Shown: positions 54,023 through 62,991 of the stretch, piece by piece | Numbering within the stretch: position 1 is the first letter of the stretch | Layout of the letters: the number at the start of each line of letters is the position of its first letter | Assembly: GCF_011927905.1 (NCBI RefSeq) | Contig: NZ_JAATJL010000001.1 | Span: 744,001 to 808,000 of the forward strand | Direction of reading: 5' to 3' | Source: Arthrobacter pigmenti | Lineage (GTDB): Bacteria > Actinomycetota > Actinomycetes > Actinomycetales > Micrococcaceae | Length of the DNA stretch: 64,000 nt | Notes under the pieces: model-generated | What the model was told of the DNA's origin: nothing | The model's input: only the letters and a program-made list of their open reading frames with translations | Database searches by the model: none | Program-made: the position numbers and the translations under genes

Positions 54023-55078
54023 ATGGCCTCAGCACCTCCAAGCAGTCCCGCGCAGCGCCAGCGGGTGCTCTCCGGCATGCAGCCCTCGGGCAGCTCCCTC
54101 CATCTCGGGAATTACCTCGGAGCACTCATCCAGTGGGTCCGGATGCAGGAGAGCTACGACGCCATCTATTTCATCCCGGACCTGCACGCGATCACCGTGC
54201 CCCAGGACCCGGCCGAGCTGGCCGAGCGCACCCGGTTGACCGCTGCGCAGTACATTGCGGGCGGCGTGGACGTGAACCGTTGCACCCTGTTCGTCCAGTC
54301 CCAGGTTCCGGAGCATGCCCAGCTGGCGTGGGTCCTGAACTGCCTGACCGGGTTCGGCGAAGCATCGCGGATGACGCAGTTCAAGGACAAGTCTTTGAAG
54401 CAGGGAGCTGACTCCACCTCGGTTGGTCTCTTCACGTACCCAGTCCTGCAGGCGGCGGACATCCTGCTGTACCAACCCGAGGGCGTACCGGTGGGGGAGG
54501 ACCAGAGGCAGCACATCGAACTGAGCCGCGATCTTGCACAGCGTTTCAACACCCGCTTCGGGGAAACGTTCGTGGTGCCGAAGCCGTTCATCCAGAAGGA
54601 ATCGGCCAAGATTTACGACCTCCAGAACCCCACCGCGAAGATGTCCAAGTCCGCCAGCTCTGCCGCCGGGCTGATCAACATCATGGACGAACCCAAGGTG
54701 ACGGCGAAGCGCATCAAGTCAGCGGTCACGGATGACGGCACAGAGATCCGCTTCGACCGCGAGGGCAAGCCCGGCGTTTCCAACCTGCTCTCCATCTACT
54801 CGCTGATGACGGGGAAGGACATGGACGACGTCGTCGGGCACTTTGAGGGCCGCATGTACGGTCACCTGAAGGTCGAGTTGGCAGACGTCGTCGTCGATCG
54901 TCTGGAGCCGATCAGGAGCCGCGCACTGGAACTGCTGGCCGATCCGGCCGAGCTTGACCGGCTGCTCGCCGTCGGTGCAGCGAAGGCCCGCGAGATTGCG
55001 TCCGTCACGCTTGCGGATGTGTTCAGCAAGGTCGGCTTCCTCCCCGCCGCAGACCGCGGACCGGTGGGTGCCCGCTAA
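54023..55078 (+). CDS. trpS: Tryptophanyl-tRNA synthetase
   Basis: This 351-residue class I aminoacyl-tRNA synthetase charges tRNA-Trp. It has the HIGH-like [11 protein letters not shown] after [42 protein letters not shown] with [20 protein letters not shown], and the KMSKS loop in [12 protein letters not shown]. Length and motif order fit the bacterial TrpRS. A 2H phosphoesterase gene begins 4 nt after its stop. Confidence 0.97.
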   Translation: MASAPPSSPAQRQRVLSGMQPSGSSLHLGNYLGALIQWVRMQESYDAIYFIPDLHAITVPQDPAELAERTRLTAAQYIAGGVDVNRCTLFVQSQVPEHAQLAWVLNCLTGFGEASRMTQFKDKSLKQGADSTSVGLFTYPVLQAADILLYQPEGVPVGEDQRQHIELSRDLAQRFNTRFGETFVVPKPFIQKESAKIYDLQNPTAKMSKSASSAAGLINIMDEPKVTAKRIKSAVTDDGTEIRFDREGKPGVSNLLSIYSLMTGKDMDDVVGHFEGRMYGHLKVELADVVVDRLEPIRSRALELLADPAELDRLLAVGAAKAREIASVTLADVFSKVGFLPAADRGPVGAR

Positions 55079-55082
55079 CATC

Positions 55083-55682
55083 ATGAGCCGGCCCGTCAGC
55101 GATATCAGCCAACCGACCTACGTGGTGGGTCGGCGCGCTGTGGAAGGCAACAGCGTGGGGGTGGTCATCGCCATTCCTGAGCCGATTGCCGGTGAATTGG
55201 AACGGTGGCGTGCGTCCTTCGGGGACCCGATGGCGGCGCTCGTCCCGCCGCACATCACGCTAATTACGACGACGCCGGCAACCGACTGGCCGGAGACAAT
55301 CCGGCACGTTCGCGACGTCGCGGCCTCGCAGCGATGCTTTACTGTCACGTTGAAGAGCACCGGCACCTTCCGTCCGCTCACGCCGGTGGTTTATGTGAAC
55401 GTCACAGAGGGCTTCGAGTCCTGTGTGGAGCTTCACCGCCGTTTGCAGGCCGGGCCCCTCGAACGCGAACTCGAGTATCCCTTCCACCCACACGTCACCG
55501 TGGCGCATGACGTCAGCGAGGCGAGCATGGATTCCGCCGAGGACTCCCTCGACGACTTCGAGGCATCCTTCACCGTACGTACCATGGGACTGTACGAGCA
55601 CGACACCACGGGCGTCTGGAAACTACGGGAAGAGCTCATCTTTGGCCAAAACACTGCCGCAGGCGAAGAAGCAGGCGCCTGA
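55083..55682 (+). CDS. 2'-5' RNA ligase/2H phosphoesterase family protein
   Basis: This 199-residue protein has the two H-x-T/S motifs of the 2H family: PPHITLITTTPA (about residues 57-68) and FHPHVTVAHDVSE (about 138-150). Family members act on 2',3'-cyclic or 2'-5' phosphodiester RNA ends. ATG 55083 is 4 nt after the trpS stop; longer frames read trpS out of frame. The end overlaps the start of the YihY gene by about 41 nt, indicating a packed operon. Exact activity is unknown. Confidence 0.89.
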   Translation: MSRPVSDISQPTYVVGRRAVEGNSVGVVIAIPEPIAGELERWRASFGDPMAALVPPHITLITTTPATDWPETIRHVRDVAASQRCFTVTLKSTGTFRPLTPVVYVNVTEGFESCVELHRRLQAGPLERELEYPFHPHVTVAHDVSEASMDSAEDSLDDFEASFTVRTMGLYEHDTTGVWKLREELIFGQNTAAGEEAGA

Positions 55683-56754
55683 CACACCGTTTCCCACCGA
55701 GCGGGTCCAGCTGACGCTGAAAGTACTGCGGGCCCGCGGGGAACTTGGCCGGATACGGCGGGAAAAGGGCGGGGGAGTGCCCGTTCTCGCGGCCACCATC
55801 CAGTACCTGATCGCCAAACTGTATGCCTTCCGGCCCATGCGTGCTTTCCAGCTGTACACGATGCGCCACGGCCCGCTGATGGCTGCCGGCATCGCGTACA
55901 ACATGTTCTTTGCCATCGCGGCGCTGCTGGTGGTTGGGTTCTCGATTCTCGGGCTGGTGGTCACCGGGGATGAGAACCTGCAGAACCTTATCGTCCGGAC
56001 TGTTGATTCCACGACCCCGGGCCTCATTGACACTGACGGGGAGGACGCGACTTCAAGCGGCATCGCGACGCGTGAGCAGCTGTTCGGCCTGGAAGCCGAA
56101 CTGGGTCTCACCCTTCTTATTTCAACGGTTGTCATGCTCCTTACCTCTCTGCGTTGGATCGGGGGCGTCCGGGAGGGCATGCGCGGGATCTTCGACCTGC
56201 CGCCCGTCCAGGTGAACCCGGTGCTGGTGAAGCTGAAGGACCTCGGTATCCTGCTGGTCCTAGCCGTTGCATTGATAATGACCACGGCGGTCGGTCTGCT
56301 TGCCAACACTGTCCTGGATCTGGTGCTGCAGTGGCTGGGCCTGAGTGACGCGGCCAAACCGCTGACACAGATCGCCGGAGCTGTGGTGACACTCCTGCTC
56401 GACACCTTGGTGGCGGTGATTCTGTTCAAGTCCGCGTCAGCAGTGCAGATGCCCCGGCGCGTACTCCTGCAGTCAGCCCTGATCGCGGGCGTGGGCAGTA
56501 CTGTGTTGCGCACTTTCAGCACTCTGCTGCTCGCGAACGTTGACCGGAACCCGCTGCTGGCCGGGTCAGCTGTGATCCTCGGACTCTTCGTGTGGTTCTT
56601 CCTGCTCAGCCAGGTCTACCTGCTGGCCACGGCCTGGGGCGCCATCGGTACCGCCGACGCCCGGTCGGCCCGGATCCATGCCCGGGGCGGCCGCGCCAGG
56701 TCGCTGCGCCAGCGCAGCCGCGCCGCCCGTGCCGCGGAAGTCTCGGGCACGTAG
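55642..56754 (+). CDS. YihY/BrkB-family inner membrane protein
   Basis: This protein has about 370 residues and six membrane segments. Family features are YTMRHGPLMAAGIAYNMFFA at the first TM, LLTSLRWIGGVREGMRGIFD, VKLKDLGILLVLAVALIMTT and SAVILGLFVWFFLLSQVYLL near the end, with a basic Arg-rich C-terminal tail. Formerly called ribonuclease BN in error; the function is unknown, with a transport role suspected. The start is a TTG at 55642 with GGAAGAG upstream, inside the end of the preceding gene; no later Met gives a full N-terminus. Confidence 0.87.
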   Translation: MAKTLPQAKKQAPDTPFPTERVQLTLKVLRARGELGRIRREKGGGVPVLAATIQYLIAKLYAFRPMRAFQLYTMRHGPLMAAGIAYNMFFAIAALLVVGFSILGLVVTGDENLQNLIVRTVDSTTPGLIDTDGEDATSSGIATREQLFGLEAELGLTLLISTVVMLLTSLRWIGGVREGMRGIFDLPPVQVNPVLVKLKDLGILLVLAVALIMTTAVGLLANTVLDLVLQWLGLSDAAKPLTQIAGAVVTLLLDTLVAVILFKSASAVQMPRRVLLQSALIAGVGSTVLRTFSTLLLANVDRNPLLAGSAVILGLFVWFFLLSQVYLLATAWGAIGTADARSARIHARGGRARSLRQRSRAARAAEVSGT

Positions 56755-56795
56755 CAGGGCAGGGACAGCCGCCGGGGGGAGCAAGAAACGTCAGG

Positions 56796-56846
56796 GTACG
56801 ACGACGGCGCGTGGCTACCTCACGGGGCCACGCGCCGTCGTCGTAC
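56796..56846. terminator. Perfect 20-bp stem between YihY and sdhB
   Basis: GTACGACGACGGCGCGTGGC (56796-56815) pairs with its exact complement (56827-56846), 11-nt loop, then TGTTTTAG. Convergent genes flank it, so it probably serves both. It contains the ACGACGACGGC motif in both arms. Confidence 0.9.
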
Positions 56847-56855
56847 TGTTTTAGA

Positions 56856-57644
56856 CTAGATCTTGCGGGTCAGGATGGCTTGCTTGACCTCTGCGATGGC
56901 CTGGGTGACCTGGATGCCGCGGGGGCAGGCCTCGGAACAGTTGAAGGTGGTGCGGCAGCGCCACACGCCTTCCTTGTCGTTGAGGATTTCCAGGCGCATG
57001 TCGCCGGCGTCGTCACGGGAATCGAAGATGAAGCGGTGCGCATTGACGATCGCCGCAGGGCCGAAATACTGGCCGTCCGTCCAGAAGACCGGGCAGGACG
57101 AGGTGCACGCGGCGCAGAGGATGCACTTGGTGGTGTCGTCGAAGCGTTCACGTTCCTCGGCGGACTGCAGACGTTCACGCGTTGGCTCGTGTCCCCGGTT
57201 TACGAGGAACGGCATGATCTCCCGGTAGGACTGGAAGAACGGCTCCATGTCCACGATCAGGTCCTTCTCGACCGGAAGGCCCTTGATGGGTTCCACGAGG
57301 ATGGGCTTGGAAGTGTCCAGGTCCTTCAGCAGGGTCTTGCACGCCAGGCGGTTGCGCCCGTTGATGCGCATGGCATCCGAGCCGCAGACACCGTGCGCGC
57401 AGGAGCGGCGGAACGAGACCGTGCCGTCGTGCTCCCATTTGACCTTGTGCAGTGCATCCAGCACGCGGTCCGTGCCGTACATGGTGAGCTTCCACTCGTC
57501 CCAGTGCACCTCATCGGAGACCTCGGGGTTGTAGCGGCGGACCTTCAGCGTGATGTCGAAGGTGGGGATTTCTCCGCCGCCGCCAACACCGGGAGCGAGG
57601 TCAACCTTGGAGGCCGGTTCTTTTTCGACAGTTTCGGTGCTCAT
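56856..57644 (-). CDS. sdhB: Succinate dehydrogenase iron-sulfur subunit
   Basis: This 262-residue protein carries the three Fe-S clusters of complex II. The [2Fe-2S] ligands are in FRRSCAHGVCGSDAM and RNRLACKTL; the [4Fe-4S] is in CILCAACTSSCPVF; the [3Fe-4S] and last ligands are in CRTTFNCSEACPRGI. It passes electrons from SdhA FAD to the quinone site. Its ATG overlaps the sdhA stop by 1 nt (TAATG). It is the last gene of sdhCDAB. Confidence 0.97.
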   Translation of the reverse strand: MSTETVEKEPASKVDLAPGVGGGGEIPTFDITLKVRRYNPEVSDEVHWDEWKLTMYGTDRVLDALHKVKWEHDGTVSFRRSCAHGVCGSDAMRINGRNRLACKTLLKDLDTSKPILVEPIKGLPVEKDLIVDMEPFFQSYREIMPFLVNRGHEPTRERLQSAEERERFDDTTKCILCAACTSSCPVFWTDGQYFGPAAIVNAHRFIFDSRDDAGDMRLEILNDKEGVWRCRTTFNCSEACPRGIQVTQAIAEVKQAILTRKI

Positions 57645-59422
57645 TAGTACTTACGCTCCATGGGCTGGTAACGGGTGAAGACTACCGGTTTGGTCTCAAG
57701 GCGCACCCCGCTGGTTTCAGTGGCGGAGGCATCCTTGTAGGCCATGGAATGGGTCATGAAATTCTCGTCGTCGCGCTCCGGGAAGTCCTCGCGGAAGTGG
57801 CCGCCGCGGGACTCCTGGCGGTGCAGGGCCGCTGCTGTCATGACCTTGGCCATGTCCAGCAGGAAGCCCAGCTCCACTGCTTCGAGGAGATCAAGGTTGA
57901 AGCGCTTGCCCTTGTCCTGGACGGTTACGCGGGTGTAGCGCTCCTCAAGTTTGTCGATGACTTCGAGGGCTTCCTTCAACGTCTGCTCGGTACGGAAAAC
58001 CTGGACGTTGGCGTCCATGATGTCCTGCAGTTCCTGACGGATCTGCGCAACGCGCTCCCCGCCCTCCGAGCTCCGCATGGTGTCCAGGAGGCGCTCGGTC
58101 TCGACCAGCGGGTTGTCGGGGATTTCGACGAACTCTGCGGTTGTGGCGTACTCGGCGGCCGCGATGCCCGCGCGCTTACCGAAGACGTTGATGTCCAGCA
58201 GCGAGTTGGTGCCAAGGCGGTTTGAGCCGTGCACGGAGACGCAGGCGACCTCGCCGGCGGCATAGAGGCCCGGCACAACGGTGTCATTGTCCTGAAGGAC
58301 CTCGGCCTTGATGTTGGTGGGAATCCCGCCCATCGCGTAGTGCGCCGTCGGGAAGACGGGAACCGGCTCTGTGTAGGGCTCGACGCCGAGGTAGGTGCGC
58401 GCAAACTCGGTGATGTCCGGCAGCTTGGCGTCGATGTGCGCGGGCTCGAGGTGGGTCAGGTCCAGCAGGACATAGTCCTTGTTCGGCCCGGCGCCGCGGC
58501 CTTCGCGCACTTCGTTGGCCATGGAACGGGCCACGATGTCGCGGGGAGCGAGGTCCTTGATGGTGGGGGCATAGCGTTCCATGAAACGCTCACCCTCGGA
58601 GTTGCGCAGGATCGCGCCTTCGCCTCGGGCCGCCTCTGAGAGCAGGATTCCCAGCCCAGCCAGTCCGGTGGGGTGGAACTGGAAGAACTCCATGTCCTCG
58701 AGCGGGATTCCACGGCGGAAGGCGATGCCCATGCCGTCGCCGGTGAGAGTGTGTGCATTGGAGGTGGTCTTGAAGACCTTGCCCACGCCGCCGGAGGCAA
58801 AGACAACGGACTTTGCCTGGAAGACGTGCAGTTCACCGGTGGCGAGGTCATACGAAACGACGCCGGCAACACGCTTCTGAATGCGCGTCTTGCCTTCGAC
58901 GGTGACTTCCTCATCCACCGTGAGCATGTCCAGTACGTAGTACTCGTTGAAGAACTCGACGTTGTGCTTCACGCAGTTCTGGTACAGCGTTTGCAGGATC
59001 ATGTGGCCGGTGCGGTCCGCGGCATAGCAGGCGCGGCGGACGGGAGCCTTGCCGTGGTCCCGGGTGTGGCCACCGAAACGGCGCTGGTCGATCCGGCCTT
59101 CGGGCGTGCGGTTGAAGGGCAGCCCCATCTTCTCAAGGTCCAGCACGGCGTCGATGGCTTCCTTCGCCATTACCTCGGCGGCGTCCTGGTCAACGAGGTA
59201 GTCGCCGCCCTTGACGGTGTCGAAGGTGTGCCACTCCCAGTTGTCCTCTTCGACATTGGCGAGCGCTGCACACATACCGCCCTGCGCCGCACCGGTGTGC
59301 GAACGCGTGGGGTAGAGCTTGGTCAGTACAGCCGTCCTTGCGCGCTGGCCGGATTCGATCGCGGCGCGCATGCCGGCGCCGCCGGCGCCAACAATAACGA
59401 CGTCGTACTTGTGGACCTGCAT
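57644..59422 (-). CDS. sdhA: Succinate dehydrogenase flavoprotein subunit
   Basis: This 592-residue FAD subunit oxidises succinate to fumarate. It has the dinucleotide fold VVIVGAGGAGMRAAIESGQ, the FAD-linking His region TRSHTGAAQGGMCAALANVE, RRFGGHTRDHGKAPVRRACY, the active-site PTGLAGLGILLSEAARGEGA and the HYAMGGIPTN loop with GLYAAGEVACVSVHGSNRLG. Order and length match actinobacterial SdhA. It is preceded by sdhD with a 65-nt gap and coupled to sdhB. Confidence 0.97.
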   Translation of the reverse strand: MQVHKYDVVIVGAGGAGMRAAIESGQRARTAVLTKLYPTRSHTGAAQGGMCAALANVEEDNWEWHTFDTVKGGDYLVDQDAAEVMAKEAIDAVLDLEKMGLPFNRTPEGRIDQRRFGGHTRDHGKAPVRRACYAADRTGHMILQTLYQNCVKHNVEFFNEYYVLDMLTVDEEVTVEGKTRIQKRVAGVVSYDLATGELHVFQAKSVVFASGGVGKVFKTTSNAHTLTGDGMGIAFRRGIPLEDMEFFQFHPTGLAGLGILLSEAARGEGAILRNSEGERFMERYAPTIKDLAPRDIVARSMANEVREGRGAGPNKDYVLLDLTHLEPAHIDAKLPDITEFARTYLGVEPYTEPVPVFPTAHYAMGGIPTNIKAEVLQDNDTVVPGLYAAGEVACVSVHGSNRLGTNSLLDINVFGKRAGIAAAEYATTAEFVEIPDNPLVETERLLDTMRSSEGGERVAQIRQELQDIMDANVQVFRTEQTLKEALEVIDKLEERYTRVTVQDKGKRFNLDLLEAVELGFLLDMAKVMTAAALHRQESRGGHFREDFPERDDENFMTHSMAYKDASATETSGVRLETKPVVFTRYQPMERKY

Positions 59423-59487
59423 ACCTGTGCTCTTTCTGTCGAAATCCAGTCGATATCTAGGGGGCGGGCGAAGGCCCGAGGCGGCAG

Positions 59488-59955
59488 CTAAGGTGCCGGG
59501 CAGTAATCCGCCACGTGCGGAACGCCGTTGATGACAGGGCAGGGGTCAAAGGTGAAAATCACCAGGGTGCCCAGCACGACGATGACGACGGTGGCCACGT
59601 AGAGAACGCTCTTCAGCCAGAACCGGGTGGAGTCCTTCTCCGCGTAGTCGTTGATGATGACGCGGACGCCGTTGGTGCCGTGCAGCATCGCAAGCCAAAG
59701 CATGACCAGGTCCCAGACCTGCCACAGGGGATCAGCCCACTTGCCGGCCACAAAACCGAAGTCGACACCCTCGATGCCGTCACCCGCGATCATGCTGGTC
59801 CAGAGGTGGACGAAGATCAGGACAACCAGGACAACACCGGAGAGCCGCATGAACAGCCACGCGAACATTTCGAAGTTGCCCTTGGAGGAGCCGCTGCGCC
59901 GGTACTGGGGAGAAATACGGCCTGAACGCGGTGTTTCAACAATGGGAGCTGCCAT
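59488..59955 (-). CDS. sdhD: Succinate dehydrogenase membrane anchor, SdhD type
   Basis: This 155-residue protein has three hydrophobic helices (GVVLVVLIFVHLWTSMIAG, LVMLWLAMLHGTNGVRVIIN, SVLYVATVVIVVLGTLVIF). His in FVHLWTS and in MLHGTNGVRVIINDY are candidates for heme b and quinone contacts. An N-terminal cytosolic segment of about 30 residues precedes them. It starts 3 nt after the sdhC stop. It anchors SdhAB to the membrane. Confidence 0.92.
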   Translation of the reverse strand: MAAPIVETPRSGRISPQYRRSGSSKGNFEMFAWLFMRLSGVVLVVLIFVHLWTSMIAGDGIEGVDFGFVAGKWADPLWQVWDLVMLWLAMLHGTNGVRVIINDYAEKDSTRFWLKSVLYVATVVIVVLGTLVIFTFDPCPVINGVPHVADYCPAP

Positions 59956-59958
59956 GGC

Positions 59959-60339
59959 TTAGTGACCTCCGAATACCACAGAGAGATGGCGGATAGAGAA
60001 GGCGATCATGGTGACCGCCCAGAGCCCGACAACCGCCCACAGCATCTGGCGCTGGTACTTCGGACCCTTTTTCCAGAAGTCCACGAGAACCACGCGAAGT
60101 CCGTTGAAGGCGTGGAAGACGATCGCTGCGACCAGTCCCAGCTCTCCGAGGCCCATGAGGGGGTTCTTGTAGGACTCGATGACGACGTTGTAAGCCTCGG
60201 GTGAAACCCGTACCAGCGAGGTGTCGAGCACATGCACCAGTAGGAAAAAGAAGATCACGACGCCGGTAATACGATGCGCAACCCAGGACCACTGGCCTTC
60301 ACGGCCGCGGTAAAGGGTGCCTGCTGGTGTCTTCGACAC
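59959..60339 (-). CDS. sdhC: Succinate dehydrogenase cytochrome b556 subunit
   Basis: This 126-residue three-helix subunit has the Sdh_cyt signature SWVAHRITGVVIFFFLLVHV (the family's SxxHRxTG motif) and VFHAFNGLRVVLVDFW, whose His is the likely heme ligand. I chose GTG 60339 because GGGAGG precedes it and the N-terminus VSKTPAGTLYRGREGQWSW matches homologues; longer frames to 60390 are less likely. It is the first gene of sdhCDAB. The 225-bp gap upstream to manC must hold two divergent promoters; I see no clear element in it. Confidence 0.93.
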   Translation of the reverse strand: MSKTPAGTLYRGREGQWSWVAHRITGVVIFFFLLVHVLDTSLVRVSPEAYNVVIESYKNPLMGLGELGLVAAIVFHAFNGLRVVLVDFWKKGPKYQRQMLWAVVGLWAVTMIAFSIRHLSVVFGGH

Positions 60340-60564
60340 TGAAAAACCTCCCTGTGTCGCCTGGACGTCAGCGCGTCTTCCGCGCTGCAATGTCGCCTAA
60401 GCGAGAGCACTCTTCAAACAAGCCTAATCTAGGTTCCGCGCCGGGGGTGTTCAATTTAGGGCGCCCTACGCTGTGACTTTGTTAACAGGGCAAAGTGGCC
60501 CTTGAACACGGTAAGTACGGCTTCCAGTCGAGCGCGGAGGCTTCCCTGCATTAATGTGGGATCG

Positions 60565-61686
60565 ATGAGTACTTCAGAGCACAGCCCACTGGACCGCTTT
60601 CACGGTGTGATCCCGGCCGGCGGCACCGGAACCAGACTGTGGCCCCTGTCCAGGGCGGCCGCCCCCAAGTTCCTGCACGACCTCACGGGGTCCGGCAGCA
60701 CGCTGATCCGCGCCACCTTCGAGCGGCTCCACCCCCTGAGCGGTAAGCGGATCATGGTGGTCACGGGTAAGGCGCACCGCCGGGCCGTGCTTCGTCAGCT
60801 GCCGGAGCTGAAGGATTCGAACCTTGTCCTCGAGAGCGAGCCCAAAGACTCGGGTGCGGCGATCGGTCTCGCGGCCGCCATTCTCTACCGGCGCGATCCG
60901 GACACCATCATGGGATCCTTCGCTGCCGACCAGGTGATCGCACCGGTCGAGGAGTTCCAGGCTGCCGTCCGCGAAGCCGTTTACACCGCTGCCGAGGGAT
61001 ACATCGTCACGATCGGTATCCGTCCCACGCACCCGTCGACGGGCTTCGGCTACATTCGGGCCGGTGAAGCGCTGAGCATCGCGTCGGCCCCCAGCGCCCA
61101 TTCCGTCATCGAATTCGTCGAGAAGCCGTCCGTCGGGGTTGCGCGAGAGTACCTGGACAGTGGCAAGTACAGCTGGAACGCAGGTATGTTCGTGGCCCCG
61201 GTGGCCCTGATGCTCAAACACCTCGAAGCCAACGAGCCCACCCTGTATGCCGGGCTGACGGAGATCGCCGAGGCCTGGGACACCCGCTCCCGTAATGAAG
61301 TGGCGCGCCGCGTGTGGCCCACGCTCCCGAAGATCGCCATCGACTACGCGGTTGCCGAACCTGCCGCCGCGGCGGGTGACGTCGCCATGATCCCCGGGAA
61401 CTTCAGCTGGGACGACGTCGGCGACTTCGCTGCTATCGGCAGGCTCAACCCCGCGATGGAGAACAGTGAACTCACGGTGATGGGGGAGGGCGCGAGGGTC
61501 TTCTCGGAGAACGCTTCCGGGATCGTGGTTTCCGATACGAAGCGGGTGATCGCGCTGATCGGAATCGACGACGTCGTCATCGTCGATACCCCCGACGCAC
61601 TGCTGGTGACCACCAAGGAACACGCCCAGGAAGTGAAGAAGGCGGTCGAGTCCCTCAGGGCGAGCGGCGACGTCGACGTCCTTTAG
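60565..61686 (+). CDS. manC: Mannose-1-phosphate guanylyltransferase
   Basis: This 373-residue nucleotidyltransferase makes GDP-mannose from mannose-1-phosphate and GTP. It has the pyrophosphorylase loop GVIPAGGTGTRLWPLSRAAA, the PKFL-type KFLHDLTGSGSTLI segment, GSFAADQVIAP, RPTHPSTGFGYIRAG, EKPSVGVAREYLDSGKYSWN with AGMF, and a C-terminal beta-helix part with NASGIVVSDTKRVIALIG. There is no phosphomannose isomerase domain. ATG 60565 is chosen over an upstream in-frame codon. GDP-mannose would serve mannosyltransferases such as the GT4 enzyme at 20.7 kb. Confidence 0.94.
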   Translation: MSTSEHSPLDRFHGVIPAGGTGTRLWPLSRAAAPKFLHDLTGSGSTLIRATFERLHPLSGKRIMVVTGKAHRRAVLRQLPELKDSNLVLESEPKDSGAAIGLAAAILYRRDPDTIMGSFAADQVIAPVEEFQAAVREAVYTAAEGYIVTIGIRPTHPSTGFGYIRAGEALSIASAPSAHSVIEFVEKPSVGVAREYLDSGKYSWNAGMFVAPVALMLKHLEANEPTLYAGLTEIAEAWDTRSRNEVARRVWPTLPKIAIDYAVAEPAAAAGDVAMIPGNFSWDDVGDFAAIGRLNPAMENSELTVMGEGARVFSENASGIVVSDTKRVIALIGIDDVVIVDTPDALLVTTKEHAQEVKKAVESLRASGDVDVL

Positions 61687-61752
61687 GCGCGCCGGCGACG
61701 CACAATGACGCCCGGTTGGGGCTGTCCCATCACCGTTGGATAGGCTGGACGA

Positions 61753-62958
61753 GTGCAGAAGACTCCCACCGAACCCCTCGTTGTTCCCCAGATCGGAGTG
61801 TGGGTAGCGCCGCTGCTGGATGAGCTGACCAGGTTCCGGCGTGACCTTCACGCAAATCCCGAGCTCTCGCACAAGGAGTACCGCACCACAGACCGGCTCG
61901 TAGAGCGTCTGGAGGCAGCCGGCCTGCAGCCCAAGCGGCTGGAGAACACCGGCCTGTTCGTGGACATCGGCCAGGGGGAGCTGAGGATCGGCCTGCGCGC
62001 GGATATTGATGCGCTGCCCATCCTTGAGGAAACAGACCTGCCGTACTCATCGACGAATACGGGCATTGCCCACGCCTGCGGCCACGATATCCACACCACC
62101 GTGATGCTCGGCGTCGCACTCGTACTGGCCAAGATCGACGCAGAGTCACCCCTCAGCGGGCGGATTCGGGTCATCTTCCAGCCCGCCGAGGAAACCATGC
62201 CCGGAGGTGCGCTGGATGTCATCGCCCAGGGCGTCCTCGACGAGGTGCCGCGCATCCTCGCGCTGCACTGCGACCCGCGCATCGACGTCGGACTGGTTGG
62301 CACGCGCATCGGTGCGATCACGTCGGCCTCCGACACAGTCCGGGTTGAACTGAGTGGCCGCGGCGGCCATACCTCCCGCCCGCACCTGACCGAGGACCTC
62401 GTCTTCGCCCTCGCCCATATTGCCGCGAACGTGCCCGCAGTCCTGTCCCGCCGGATCGACGTGCGCAGCGCCGTGTCGGTTGTCTGGGGCCAGATTCATG
62501 CCGGCTCCGCACCGAACGCGATTCCCGCCCACGGCTTCATGTCCGGTACCATGCGGTGCCTTGACGGCGAGGCCTGGGAAGCCGCCGGCGACCTCATGGA
62601 CCACACCGTACGGCAGTTGGCGGCACCGTTCGGCGTCGAGGTGAAGATCGAACACACCCGCGGCGTCCCTCCCGTGGTGAACACCGAGGCTGAGACCGGC
62701 CTGATCGAGGCCGCTGCCCGGGCGGAGCTGGGACCTGAAGCAGTGGTGCTGACACCGCAGTCGATGGGCGGGGAAGATTTCGCCTGGATGACCCAGAAGG
62801 TACCCGGCGCAATGATGCGGCTGGGAACGCGCAGCCATGGTGGCGAGACCTATGACCTGCATCGTGGAGACTACATTCCGGATGAACACGCTATCGGCTG
62901 CGGCGTCCGTGTGATGGCGGCCGCAGCGATGCGCGCTGTGCTCGGCCTGCGCCACTAG
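61753..62958 (+). CDS. M20-family amidohydrolase (aminoacylase/IAA-amide hydrolase-like)
   Basis: This 401-residue zinc amidohydrolase of the M20D type has the N-terminal RRDLHANPELSHKEYRTTDR, metal-binding IAHACGHDIHTTVMLG, FQPAEETMPGGA (catalytic Glu-Glu), the lid region SGRGGHTSRPHLTEDLVFAL (dimerisation domain with the His of GGHTSRPH), GSAPNAIPAHGFMSGTMR and the terminal MGGEDFAWMTQKVPGAMMRL. It removes acyl groups from N-acyl amino acids or related amides. The start is GTG 61753. The substrate is unknown. Confidence 0.93.
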   Translation: MQKTPTEPLVVPQIGVWVAPLLDELTRFRRDLHANPELSHKEYRTTDRLVERLEAAGLQPKRLENTGLFVDIGQGELRIGLRADIDALPILEETDLPYSSTNTGIAHACGHDIHTTVMLGVALVLAKIDAESPLSGRIRVIFQPAEETMPGGALDVIAQGVLDEVPRILALHCDPRIDVGLVGTRIGAITSASDTVRVELSGRGGHTSRPHLTEDLVFALAHIAANVPAVLSRRIDVRSAVSVVWGQIHAGSAPNAIPAHGFMSGTMRCLDGEAWEAAGDLMDHTVRQLAAPFGVEVKIEHTRGVPPVVNTEAETGLIEAAARAELGPEAVVLTPQSMGGEDFAWMTQKVPGAMMRLGTRSHGGETYDLHRGDYIPDEHAIGCGVRVMAAAAMRAVLGLRH

Positions 62959-62991
62959 GGGCTTGAACGAACACTCCGGCCTCCGCCGGGA

